DNA of 64,000 nucleotides, taken from the NCBI GenBank assembly GCA_024103215.1, contig JAGFIY010000042.1, positions 1-64,000 of the forward strand, in the 5' to 3' direction. The stretch's first letter is position 1; every line of letters starts with the position of its first letter. The stretch comes from Melioribacteraceae bacterium (lineage in GTDB: Bacteria; Bacteroidota; Ignavibacteria; Ignavibacteriales; Melioribacteraceae). The position numbers and the translations under genes are program-made. Under the pieces are notes generated by a model. It was not told the DNA's origin. It searched no databases and saw only the letters and a program-made list of their open reading frames with translations. Shown here piece by piece: positions 8,780-18,340 of the stretch.

Positions 8780-9928
8780 ATGAAGCGTTTCATCAGATTG
8801 TTTCTGATAACATTAACTTTGATTGGATGGACTAATGTTAATTTTGCACAAGGCGAATCAGCAGTTCCTTTTCTCCTTCTTGCTCCGGATTCAAGAGCGG
8901 GCGGTATTGGAGAATCGGGTGCGGGTTTGGCGGACAATTCTGCTGCAATTTTTTGGAATCCAGCTGGTTTGGCATTTTTGACCGGTTCGGAAGTGAGCAT
9001 TACTCACTCAAATTGGCTTCCGCAATTCAATCTTGATCTTTTTTATGATTATTTGACCTATCGACAATATATCGAAGAAATTAACGGTTCGGTTTCAGCA
9101 AGTATTACTTACATGAACTTCGGTGAATTTCAAAGAACAGGCTCGAACTCACCCGACGTTATTGAAACTTTCCGTTCGTTCGACGCGGCTATGACGCTTG
9201 GTTATGCAACCAAAGTTACAAATGATCTTGGACTTGGATTTAACTTCAGGTTAATCCACAGCCGTCTCTCAGACAAAGGTGCCGGTGAAGAACAAGGTTC
9301 AGGTGTTGCTACATCTGTTAGTTTTGACATTGCTGCAATGTGGAGACCGGAAAAACTTGATCTTCCTTTAATAGGTGATTTCGGCAACAGATTAAGTCTC
9401 GGTATGAACTTAAGTAATCTCGGTCCGGCAATATATTACATAGATCAAGCACAGGCTGATCCAATCCCTACTAATTTAAGGGTTGGACTTGCACTAAGAT
9501 TGTTTGAAGACGAATACAACAAATTTACTTATACTATTGATTTCAGCAGAACTTTGATTGATAGAGATACTACAGGAAATCGTGACGAATGGTATGCTGC
9601 GATTTTCACCTCTTGGGGTAATGAAAACCCGCTGCGTGAAGTAAACACTTCTATGGGAATTGAATACTGGTACGGACAACCTAATGATTTTATGTTTGCA
9701 GTAAGAGCAGGTTACTTCTATGAAGATCCGTCATACGGTAACAGAAAATTTATGACACTCGGTGCCGGCATTCGGTATGATCTTTACGGATTTGATTTCT
9801 CTTACATAACAACGGATGTTTTTCCAGACGGAGAGAACCATCCTCTTTCGGACACTTTAAGATTCACCCTCCTCATCGGATGGGGAGAACAACCTGAACA
9901 AACAATGGGATTTCCACGCGGACTTTAA
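8780..9928 (+). CDS. porV: Type IX secretion outer-membrane shuttle protein PorV
   Basis: A 382-residue outer-membrane beta-barrel of the FadL-like PorV family, with a signal peptide ending NFAQ and the family signature PFLLLAPDSRAGGIGESG just after it, followed by AAIFWNPAGLA. PorV carries secreted cargo from the SprA/Sov translocon to PorU. A good ribosome site (TTGGAGG) lies upstream and the gene follows porU by 56 bp, so co-transcription is likely. Two further PorV/PorQ-family proteins occur at 52.7-54.7 kb; this copy has the closest match to PorV proper and the expected neighbour. Confidence 0.92.
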   Translation: MKRFIRLFLITLTLIGWTNVNFAQGESAVPFLLLAPDSRAGGIGESGAGLADNSAAIFWNPAGLAFLTGSEVSITHSNWLPQFNLDLFYDYLTYRQYIEEINGSVSASITYMNFGEFQRTGSNSPDVIETFRSFDAAMTLGYATKVTNDLGLGFNFRLIHSRLSDKGAGEEQGSGVATSVSFDIAAMWRPEKLDLPLIGDFGNRLSLGMNLSNLGPAIYYIDQAQADPIPTNLRVGLALRLFEDEYNKFTYTIDFSRTLIDRDTTGNRDEWYAAIFTSWGNENPLREVNTSMGIEYWYGQPNDFMFAVRAGYFYEDPSYGNRKFMTLGAGIRYDLYGFDFSYITTDVFPDGENHPLSDTLRFTLLIGWGEQPEQTMGFPRGL

Positions 9929-9934
9929 TTTGGT

Positions 9935-12900
9935 ATGAAAAAATATTTTGTAAATCTACTATCAGTGTTTTTTATATTGGGCAGTTTATCTGCCCAAAAT
10001 TTTGTCAGCCGTTCCGTAAGCAATGGAACAGTAGAAGCAGTAAAATCGAGAGGTGATTTAAATATTCTGGCCGTAATGGTCGAATTTCAAGAAGACCGGG
10101 ATTCAGAAACATATGGCACCGGGAAATTCGGTTCACATTATTCGAAAGATTATGGTACATCGATCCTCGATCCGCTTCCTCACGATAAACAGTATTTTGA
10201 AGATCACTTATTATTTGCAAAAAATTATTTCCGAAAAGTATCTCATGGCAATCTCGATATAGAATATATTGTTCTGCCTCAGATTTTCACAGTTTCTAAA
10301 ACTATGAGAAACTATTCGCCACCGAACGAATCAGAGAATTTAGCTGAACTTGGAGAATTTTCTAAAGAAGTTTGGGAACTTGTCGCACAAAGTGAACAAG
10401 CACCAGATTTCAATGACTTCGATCTGTTCTTCATATTTCATGCGGGTGTAAGTAAAGGCGTTATCACTTCCGGCAGTCTTGGTTTGGAACGTGATCTTCC
10501 CTCGATTTATCTTGGGCTTGAATCATTTAGAAATATATTCGGAAGTGATTTTAATGGTATTAACACTAGCAAAGGCGTGATTACAAATACTGCTATTCTT
10601 CCGGAGACCGATTCAAGAGAGCAGCAAGGTTTCAGTGATACAGTACTTATAGAACTTACAATCAACGGTTATATTTGCGCAACAATCGGAAGTTATATTG
10701 GCATCCCTGATCTATATGACACAAAAACCGGAAAGAGTTCTATAGGAAGATTCGGGTTGATGGATCCGCAAGGATTTTATGCATATAACGGAGTTTTTCC
10801 CCCCGAACCTTCGGCTTGGGTCAAGAAATATCTTGGTTGGATTACTCCTCAAGTTATCACAAGTGATAAAGAAATATCCCTCATTCCTTACATTTTGAAT
10901 CCCTCGGGAAATAATTCAGTAGTTCAAATTCCAATTAACTCGAAAGAATACTATTTAGTTGAGCGTCGTTCAAGAGATGGTAATAGTGATGGTTCGACAA
11001 TTACTTACAAAGTCAATAATGAAATTAAACAAATAACTTTCCAAAATGATCAGGACGGCTTCAGATATTTTAATATCGATTCGCTCCAAGGCGTGGTTAT
11101 TGATGTTGATGAATTCGATTGGGCGCTCCCAGGTGTTGATGAAGATGATGAGGATGGCGAGTTTGAGGATATCGGTTTAATTATTTGGCATGTTGACGAA
11201 TCTGTTATTGAAGAAAATTTGGCTACTAATTCTATCAATGCAGATAGAAATAGAAGAGGTGTATTTGTAATCGAAGCGGACGGCATTTTCGATATAGGCG
11301 AAGACTTTGTTAATATTCTTACTGGATTGACTGAAACACGTGAAGCCATTAAGGAAGATACCTGGTACCCAAATAACCCCGCACGCTTGTATGAAAATAT
11401 TTTCAACTTTGAATCCAATCCTCCGGCGGTTTCAAATCTTGGTATTAATTCTTTTGTTGAGATGAGGAATTTTAATATTTCAGATGGAGTTTATACTTTC
11501 AATGTTTCGTTTGGGAATGAGTTCGTTCAAAGAATCGGCAGTATTCAACTTGATAATTCGTTGCCTTATAATTGGATTGTTAATTCTGAAGTTCGGGATT
11601 CGAGTTTTTATGTTGGAACACCTATAAAAACTTTTTATGTCAATCTTAATTTTGAAATAAAACAAATTAATGCAATTAGTAATCATCAACCTGCATTAGT
11701 TAATCACAGACAAACCGACTATCTTATTTTAGCAGAACAGAATCTTTTGAAAATATTTTCTATTGATGATTTTGCAACCCCTTTTCAATTAGAGATGAAT
11801 AGTGAAATTTCAGCGCCGATTACTGTGGTGAATTTTAATTCATCCGCAGGTACGGCGGAACTACTGGTTGGAATGTCCAGCGGTGAATTATTTAAATATA
11901 GACTAACTTTAACTCCGCAGGTAAACTTAACTGAATCCTCAAAATTGGTGATTTCTTCAGGTGAAGCAATAAAACAAATTTCAGCATCACCGGACGGAAG
12001 TTCGATTGTTGTGATCACAAATTCAGCTATTCATAATTTAAGCAACAGTGAAGTTATCAATAAAAATAATTTAAATTTTATTACACTTACGCAAAATGCA
12101 AACGTTGCTTACGATTACATCGCGCTGAGTGATAACGGAATGTTTTCATTTTCACAGACTGAACTTGAAACATCTTTACCCGGTATAAACTCCATCGAAA
12201 ATATAGCACTAAGCAATATTGGGAATGACGGAAATAATTCTGTAATATTTACAAACGGCAGCAGGTTGTACGCGCTTAATGCATCAGGAGCTTTGAATGA
12301 CAATTTCCCGGTAGAAGATGATTCAAGAAGCGGTTTGTCGCGCTATGTTTTAACTGCTGATATAGATTCTGACACCCACAGTGATATGTTGATTTTTACG
12401 GACGATGGAAGAATGAACATAATTTCCGGTGCTGATGGAAAAGTGTTATCCAACTACTTATTATCGATTGGTACTGCTCCTGCGGCAGCTCCTGTTATTT
12501 TTAATCGTAATGGAAAAATCGGTTTGGCAGTTCTTGATAATTCAGCCGTAATCTCGGTTTGGGAAATAAACGCTGACGCAGAAAAAATTGAATGGTCTGG
12601 TTTATATGGCAATAGTTTAAACCAATCATCTCTTAAAGCAGCTTCATCTTCGCAGAGAATTACGCAGTTCTTCCCAGAAACAAAGGCATATAATTGGCCA
12701 AATCCGGTTTATGAGAACGAAACTTTCATCAGATTTTTTATATTAGAAGAAAGCAGTGTTTCGGTAAAAATATTTGATTTAGCGGGTGAGCTGGTTGAGG
12801 ATATACCTGCGCAAATTTTCCCCGGCGGATTTGATTCGGAAATTACCTGGGATGTTTCTAATATTCAGAGCGGAGTTTATTTTGCTCACATTCAAGCAAA

Positions 12901-12958
12901 CTCTACAGTCAGCGGAAGCAGCGCTTCAAAAGTTATTAAAATTGCCGTCATTAAGTAG
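9935..12958 (+). CDS. M6-peptidase-like secreted protein with degenerate active site and type A sorting domain
   Basis: A 1007-residue exported protein (signal peptide ending SLSAQ) resembling immune-inhibitor-A/M6 metalloproteases: LNILAVMVEFQ near the start, IGIPDLYD at 254-261, GRFGLMDPQG, and GLIIWHVDES. Where family members have HExxH the sequence reads ATIGS at 249-253, so both zinc histidines and the catalytic glutamate are gone. The protein is therefore probably not a metalloprotease. The C-terminus (from about residue 920) is a T9SS type A sorting domain (NWPNPVYENETF, VKIFDLAGELV, SGVYFAHIQ). The middle contains propeller-like repeats. It follows porV by 6 bp, making it a likely co-expressed, surface-displayed cargo with a binding or structural role. 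Confidence 0.8.
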   Translation: MKKYFVNLLSVFFILGSLSAQNFVSRSVSNGTVEAVKSRGDLNILAVMVEFQEDRDSETYGTGKFGSHYSKDYGTSILDPLPHDKQYFEDHLLFAKNYFRKVSHGNLDIEYIVLPQIFTVSKTMRNYSPPNESENLAELGEFSKEVWELVAQSEQAPDFNDFDLFFIFHAGVSKGVITSGSLGLERDLPSIYLGLESFRNIFGSDFNGINTSKGVITNTAILPETDSREQQGFSDTVLIELTINGYICATIGSYIGIPDLYDTKTGKSSIGRFGLMDPQGFYAYNGVFPPEPSAWVKKYLGWITPQVITSDKEISLIPYILNPSGNNSVVQIPINSKEYYLVERRSRDGNSDGSTITYKVNNEIKQITFQNDQDGFRYFNIDSLQGVVIDVDEFDWALPGVDEDDEDGEFEDIGLIIWHVDESVIEENLATNSINADRNRRGVFVIEADGIFDIGEDFVNILTGLTETREAIKEDTWYPNNPARLYENIFNFESNPPAVSNLGINSFVEMRNFNISDGVYTFNVSFGNEFVQRIGSIQLDNSLPYNWIVNSEVRDSSFYVGTPIKTFYVNLNFEIKQINAISNHQPALVNHRQTDYLILAEQNLLKIFSIDDFATPFQLEMNSEISAPITVVNFNSSAGTAELLVGMSSGELFKYRLTLTPQVNLTESSKLVISSGEAIKQISASPDGSSIVVITNSAIHNLSNSEVINKNNLNFITLTQNANVAYDYIALSDNGMFSFSQTELETSLPGINSIENIALSNIGNDGNNSVIFTNGSRLYALNASGALNDNFPVEDDSRSGLSRYVLTADIDSDTHSDMLIFTDDGRMNIISGADGKVLSNYLLSIGTAPAAAPVIFNRNGKIGLAVLDNSAVISVWEINADAEKIEWSGLYGNSLNQSSLKAASSSQRITQFFPETKAYNWPNPVYENETFIRFFILEESSVSVKIFDLAGELVEDIPAQIFPGGFDSEITWDVSNIQSGVYFAHIQANSTVSGSSASKVIKIAVIK

Positions 12959-12975
12959 ATCTTCGGAATTATCTC

Positions 12976-15900
12976 ATGAAACGATTCTATAATTCAATTT
13001 TTTTAATATTTTTACCATTTAGCACTATATTTGCACAATTCAATGAATTTGAACCGGAATATACTTGGCTTACTCTCGAGGGTAAAAACGTAAAAGTTCA
13101 TTTCCATCCAGAAGCTGAACGAACCGCACGTGTAGTTCTTAAAATTGCTGATGAAGTTTGGGGACCGATTACTTCCCTTTATGAATATGAACCGGAAACC
13201 GTTCATTACGTGATAAAAGATATTGATGATTATTCAAACGGTGCGACATTTTTCTTCGATAATAAGATTGAGATTTGGGCATCATCTCTGGATTTTGATT
13301 TACGAGGTTCTCACAATTGGCTTCGTAATGTTATATCTCACGAGTTTACGCACTTGGTGCAAATTCAAGCAGCTATGAAAATGGGGCGGGGAATTCCAGC
13401 ATTTTATCTTCAATTGCTTAGTTATGAAGATGTGCGAAGACCTGATATTCTTTACGGCTATCCGAATGTTATTGTTTCATACCCGGTTGCTACTATCAAC
13501 ATGCCTGCTTGGTTTGCTGAAGGAACCGCACAATATATGCGGGAGGAATTCAATTACGACAACTGGGATTCACATCGTGATATGATCCTAAGGAGTTATG
13601 CTCTTGATAATAATATGCTTACCTGGAATGAGATGGGTGTCTTCGGCAAAACCAGTCTCGGAAACGAGTCGGTTTACAATTCCGGTTTTGCATTAACGAA
13701 GTATATCTCTCAAAAATATGGAGAAGATAAGCTGAGTGAGATTACTTACAAGTTGGGAAAATTAACGAACTTTACTATCGATGCAGCATTTGAAGATGTT
13801 CTTGGCAAGGACGGCAACGAGATTTATAACGAATGGTCATCATATTTGAAAAATGATTATAACAATCGTGTTGCCGATATTAGAACTAATCTGGTTGAAG
13901 GTGAAATTATTTCCGGAGTGGGATTCGGCAATTTCTATCCTAATTTTTCGGATGACGGCAAAAAGCTTCTATTTATATCGAATAAAACTGCGGATTATTT
14001 CGGAGCTTCAAGCCTGTTCTTATACGATTTAGAATCTAAAAAAGAGAAGCATCTTGTTTCAAATGTTCGGTCGACTGCAGAGTTCATACCGGGAACAAAT
14101 AAAATTGTTTTCGCACAATTAAGTGAAGATAATCCCAATTGGACAAACATTCATGATCTTTATATTTATGATATTGATGAAGATGATTCAGAAAGAATTA
14201 CATTCGGACTCCGCGCAAATAATCCGAGTGTAAGCAACGACGGAACAAAAATTGTTTTTGCTTATCAAAAGGACGGTACAACTAATCTTGCAACAATTGA
14301 CATAAACGGGAAAAACTATAAGCGAATTACTTTGTTTGAGAACGGTGAACAAGTCTTTAACCCTCGGTTTTCTAATGATGATTCATACATAATTTTTGAT
14401 TACAGTTATCATCATGGAAGGGATATTGCAAAAATCGATTCAAACGGAGCCAATCTTGAATTTATTTTTAACCTTGATCACGATGAAAGAAACGGAATTT
14501 TCGATAAGGACGGGAACTTGATTTACGCTTCTGATAAGACAGGAATTTTTAATTTATATTCATACAATCTTAATACTAAAACCGAAATTCAGTTGACAAA
14601 CGTGCTGGGCGGCGCTTTTATGCCAACAGTTGACGAACAGGGCAATATTGTTTATTCAGGTTATAATTCCAGCGGATATAAGATTTTTCAACTTGATTAC
14701 GAGAACCGGGAAAAAGTCGATCCTTCGAAGCGGTATGTTAGATTAAATAATCCACCGCTTGATACTTCCAAACCAAACGGTGATATTAAAAACTTTGACC
14801 TAAATGCTCTTCGTAACTTTGATGATTATAAATATCCGGATCAAGAGGCAAAAGATTATTCAGGCTTTTTCTCGAAGCTTACCTTTTTCCCTTTTATTCG
14901 ATACGATAATTACAATCCGCAGACTTCAGGAATTGATAAACTAAAACCTGGTTTGTATTTAACTTCAAGCGATATTTTGAATAGATACAGCTTCTTTGCC
15001 GGTGGTGCTATCAACACAAGTCTTGAAAGGGATTTATTCTTAATATTTGAATATAGAAACCGCCTTCCACTACTTTATAATTTGGGTTTAAAACCTGACC
15101 TTTCAATTGAGCTTTACAGCATAAGCAGGGAGACAGAACTTGAGATTCCGTTTGGAGTTGATTCCACCTACACTCCACCGCGCTATGATTATTTAATTCC
15201 CACGGATGTAACCTATGATCTGTTCGAATTTGACATTGCTGCAAAACACAAAATTTTTGCTGCTGGAAATGAAGTTGAGTTCAGATTTGTATTCAGTCAA
15301 TACACGGCTAAATTAGGTAGTTTTAAAATTCCGGGAATTAATGAGCTTTATCCAACAACAAAAGATACGTACTTTATAGGCAGGGCATTTAAATTTACTT
15401 ACACTCATAATGGTTTACGCCCGCACGCATACGCAGATATTAATCCAATCGGAAGACATCTCGAATTGTTCTATGCTTATGAGTTAAACAAATTCAATGA
15501 CGAAAACGAATATGTAGTTGAAGATGGTCTTTTAAAACCTTTGTATAATGATTATAAATTTCATTCACTTGAATTAAAATACCGCGAACACATTGAGACG
15601 TTCAAATATCATACATTGACTTTTCAAGCAAGGGCTGCTACTATATTCGGTCCCCCTGTTCCCGACTTTTTTGATTTTTACTTGGGCGGACTTGTCGGGA
15701 TGAAGAGTTATCCGTTCTATGCCATTTCGGGAAATGAACTTGCATGGCTTAATTTTACTTATCGATTTCCCTTATTCAGAAGCCTTGATACTCGAATAGG
15801 ACATTTGTATTTGGATAAAGTTTATCTATCAGTCTTTGCTGATATAGGAAATGCATGGACGGGAAATTCAATCCCCGCGATGGATGATTTCAAAAAAGGT

Positions 15901-16074
15901 GCCGGTGCAGAGTTAAGAATTAAAATGAATTCATTCTATCTGTTTCCGACGAGCATCTTCTTCAGCGCTGCTTATGCATTCGATGAACACGAACGTACTG
16001 TAAGAGGAGAATTAATAAAGTACGGTAAGGAATGGAGATTCTACGGCGGAATTTTATTTGACTTTAATTTCTAA
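12976..16074 (+). CDS. Gluzincin peptidase / TolB-like propeller / outer-membrane barrel protein
   Basis: A 1032-residue exported protein (signal peptide ending TIFAQ). Residues of about 100-190 form a gluzincin (peptidase-MA-like) site with HEFTH at 122-126 and a third ligand E182 in AEGTAQY. Residues of about 300-600 contain TolB/WD40-like propeller repeats (NFYPNFSDDGKKLLFIS, NPSVSNDGTKIVFAY, NPRFSNDDSYIIF). The C-terminal third is beta-rich, with Omp85-like features (YLDKVYLSVFADIGNAWTG, GAGAEL) and ends in Phe, as outer-membrane barrels do. This looks like a membrane-anchored surface metalloprotease. It lies 17 bp after the degenerate M6 protein in the same transcription unit, providing an intact zinc site where that neighbour has lost its own. 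Substrate unknown. Confidence 0.75.
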   Translation: MKRFYNSIFLIFLPFSTIFAQFNEFEPEYTWLTLEGKNVKVHFHPEAERTARVVLKIADEVWGPITSLYEYEPETVHYVIKDIDDYSNGATFFFDNKIEIWASSLDFDLRGSHNWLRNVISHEFTHLVQIQAAMKMGRGIPAFYLQLLSYEDVRRPDILYGYPNVIVSYPVATINMPAWFAEGTAQYMREEFNYDNWDSHRDMILRSYALDNNMLTWNEMGVFGKTSLGNESVYNSGFALTKYISQKYGEDKLSEITYKLGKLTNFTIDAAFEDVLGKDGNEIYNEWSSYLKNDYNNRVADIRTNLVEGEIISGVGFGNFYPNFSDDGKKLLFISNKTADYFGASSLFLYDLESKKEKHLVSNVRSTAEFIPGTNKIVFAQLSEDNPNWTNIHDLYIYDIDEDDSERITFGLRANNPSVSNDGTKIVFAYQKDGTTNLATIDINGKNYKRITLFENGEQVFNPRFSNDDSYIIFDYSYHHGRDIAKIDSNGANLEFIFNLDHDERNGIFDKDGNLIYASDKTGIFNLYSYNLNTKTEIQLTNVLGGAFMPTVDEQGNIVYSGYNSSGYKIFQLDYENREKVDPSKRYVRLNNPPLDTSKPNGDIKNFDLNALRNFDDYKYPDQEAKDYSGFFSKLTFFPFIRYDNYNPQTSGIDKLKPGLYLTSSDILNRYSFFAGGAINTSLERDLFLIFEYRNRLPLLYNLGLKPDLSIELYSISRETELEIPFGVDSTYTPPRYDYLIPTDVTYDLFEFDIAAKHKIFAAGNEVEFRFVFSQYTAKLGSFKIPGINELYPTTKDTYFIGRAFKFTYTHNGLRPHAYADINPIGRHLELFYAYELNKFNDENEYVVEDGLLKPLYNDYKFHSLELKYREHIETFKYHTLTFQARAATIFGPPVPDFFDFYLGGLVGMKSYPFYAISGNELAWLNFTYRFPLFRSLDTRIGHLYLDKVYLSVFADIGNAWTGNSIPAMDDFKKGAGAELRIKMNSFYLFPTSIFFSAAYAFDEHERTVRGELIKYGKEWRFYGGILFDFNF

Positions 16075-16085
16075 ACAGGCTGGTT

Positions 16086-16958
16086 ATGTTAAAAAAAATT
16101 TTTGTTACCCTAATTTTTTCTTCTGTCGGAATATTTGCACAGGATACAGAAGAAAATAATTTTACCGGTTCACTTCATCTGGATTCAAAAATCGCATTCG
16201 AAAATACTTTAATAAATTTCGATAATTCTGATCAAAGTTCCGGCGAACGAAAATCGCCGTTTTTAGCCGGATTGCTTTCGTTTGTGATACCCGGTGCGGG
16301 ACAAGCATATAACAGTGAGTGGTGGAAAACAGCAATTTTTATCGCAGTAGAAGCAGCGGTTATAACAGCCGCCGTAGTCTATGATGGAAAGGGAGACGAT
16401 CAAACAGTCTTCTTTGAAAACTTCGCAGACCAGCATTGGTCGCCTTCTCAATATGCACAATGGACTATTGAAAACGCAACTACGATAAATCCAGCATTAA
16501 CCGATGAACAAGTGGCTTCGTACAATATTTTTCAGAACGGATCTGTTAATTGGAATGAATTGAATGCACTTGAAAACGCTATCGGGCATTGGTATTCACA
16601 TCGCCTAGCTCCTCTCGGTGACCAACAGTACTATGAAATGATAGGTAAGTACCCTCAGTTTGCTGCCGGATGGGATGATTTTGATCTTAACGAACCGTAC
16701 ACCTACGGCGATCCGCTTCCATCCAACTTTCATTATTATGCTGGTGAAAGAGGCAAAGCAAACGATTTTTACTCTGTGGCAAAAACTATGGTATCCATCA
16801 CAATCGTAAATCATATTTTGAGCGCGGCAGAAGCAGCTTGGGGTGCCAGCCGATATAATAAAACCTTGGATGTGGAAGTTTCGATGTCAAAATTGAATCT
16901 TGGATATTACTCAGAATATTATCCTAAAATTAGTTTTACATATAATTTCGATTTATGA
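16086..16958 (+). CDS. DUF5683-like exported/membrane protein
   Basis: A 290-residue protein with a signal peptide (VGIFAQ) and a short conserved membrane patch SPFLAGLLSFVIPGAGQAYN followed by a hydrophobic stretch (TAIFIAVEAAVITAAVV). This P-GAGQ-Y pattern is typical of DUF5683-type proteins found beside envelope genes in Bacteroidota. A second hydrophobic segment lies near residue 240 (TMVSITIVNHILSAAEAAWGASRYN). Function is unknown. It is 11 bp after the gluzincin protein and its stop overlaps the der start (ATGA), so it closes the secretion locus and is coupled to der. Confidence 0.6.
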   Translation: MLKKIFVTLIFSSVGIFAQDTEENNFTGSLHLDSKIAFENTLINFDNSDQSSGERKSPFLAGLLSFVIPGAGQAYNSEWWKTAIFIAVEAAVITAAVVYDGKGDDQTVFFENFADQHWSPSQYAQWTIENATTINPALTDEQVASYNIFQNGSVNWNELNALENAIGHWYSHRLAPLGDQQYYEMIGKYPQFAAGWDDFDLNEPYTYGDPLPSNFHYYAGERGKANDFYSVAKTMVSITIVNHILSAAEAAWGASRYNKTLDVEVSMSKLNLGYYSEYYPKISFTYNFDL

Positions 16959-18268
16959 AAACGCCATTAGTGGTTATTGTTGGCAGACCGAATGTTGGAA
17001 AGTCAACTCTTTTCAATCGGTTAACAAAAACTCAAAACTCAATTGTTGATGATTACAGCGGCGTAACTCGTGATAGAGTGTACGGCGAGGTGGAGTGGAA
17101 TGGAGAGAACTTCAAACTTATAGATACCGGGGGATTCGTTCCTTTATCCGATGAAATATTTGAAAGTGCAATACGAGAACAAATCCAAATTGCTCTAGAA
17201 GAAGCAGACGCAATTCTTTTTATAACAGATGGGAGAACCGGGATACATCCCATTGATCGTGAAATCGCGGATAGACTGCGGAAAACAGAGAAACCGGTTT
17301 TTGTACTTGTCAATAAATCTGATAATAATGAATTAGGTTTAAGCAAAAATGAGTTCTACGAATTTGGACTGTCTGATGTTTTCGATATTTCAGCTCTCAG
17401 CGGTAGAAATGTAGGAAACGTTCTTGATCAATTATTGAATGTGCTTCCCGAGTTCGACAACGATAGAACAGAAGATTTAAGACTTAAGATCGCAATTGTC
17501 GGTAAACCAAATGTTGGTAAATCTTCTCTTACAAATTCTTTAACAGGGATTGATAGAAGTATAGTTACGGATATCCCCGGTACAACGCGAGATAGTCTAG
17601 ACACAGTGCTAAAATATTATGGCGAAGAAATTATCCTAATCGACACAGCCGGTCTGAGAAAAAAATCAAAAATTAGAGAGAATATAGAATTTTATTCGAC
17701 TGTTAGAACATATAGAGCTATATCCGAAAGTGATGTTTCAATTGTTCTGCTGGATGCCAACCTCGGAGTTGAAAAACAAGATAAACAGATAATCGATGAA
17801 ACTGTAAGAAGAAGAAAAGGATTGATAATTGCGGTTAATAAATGGGATCTTATTGAAAAAGAAACCAATACGGCAAAAATTTACGAGGATGCGATTAGAG
17901 AAAGTCTCGGGAAGATTGATTATGCCCCGATAATATTTGTTTCGGCTTTAACAAAACAAAGAATCTTCAAGTTGATCGACCTTGCAAAAGAAATTGAATC
18001 CGAAAGAAAGAAAAAAATTCCTACAAATCAATTGAATGATATACTTCTCCCGGAATTAGATAAAACTCCTCCACCAGCAACTCCAACGGGAAAGGAAGTA
18101 AAAATCCGGTTTATCAACCAAGTTGGTGAGAAATATCCAATATTTCTAGTGTTTGCTAATAATTCGAAACATATTCCCGATCATTATAGACGCTTTGTTG
18201 AGAAAAAAATCCGCCAGCATTTTGGGTATTTCGGGGTTCCAATCACAGTAAGCTTTAAGGACAGCTAA
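16955..18268 (+). CDS. der: Ribosome-assembly GTPase Der (EngA)
   Basis: A 437-residue tandem GTPase needed for 50S subunit maturation. The first G domain has GRPNVGKST, DTGG and NKSD; the second has GKPNVGKSS, DTAGLRKKSK and NKWD. A KH-like C-terminal domain (about 355-437) carries the typical PPPATPTGKEVKIRF segment. Length is standard. It is translationally coupled to the preceding membrane protein through a 4-base overlap. Confidence 0.97.
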   Translation: MKTPLVVIVGRPNVGKSTLFNRLTKTQNSIVDDYSGVTRDRVYGEVEWNGENFKLIDTGGFVPLSDEIFESAIREQIQIALEEADAILFITDGRTGIHPIDREIADRLRKTEKPVFVLVNKSDNNELGLSKNEFYEFGLSDVFDISALSGRNVGNVLDQLLNVLPEFDNDRTEDLRLKIAIVGKPNVGKSSLTNSLTGIDRSIVTDIPGTTRDSLDTVLKYYGEEIILIDTAGLRKKSKIRENIEFYSTVRTYRAISESDVSIVLLDANLGVEKQDKQIIDETVRRRKGLIIAVNKWDLIEKETNTAKIYEDAIRESLGKIDYAPIIFVSALTKQRIFKLIDLAKEIESERKKKIPTNQLNDILLPELDKTPPPATPTGKEVKIRFINQVGEKYPIFLVFANNSKHIPDHYRRFVEKKIRQHFGYFGVPITVSFKDS

Positions 18269-18340
18269 ATCTATACAACCGATTTCAATTAAACGGCAAA
18301 TCTATTATATTCATTAACTAAACTTGAGAAGATTTTTCCT

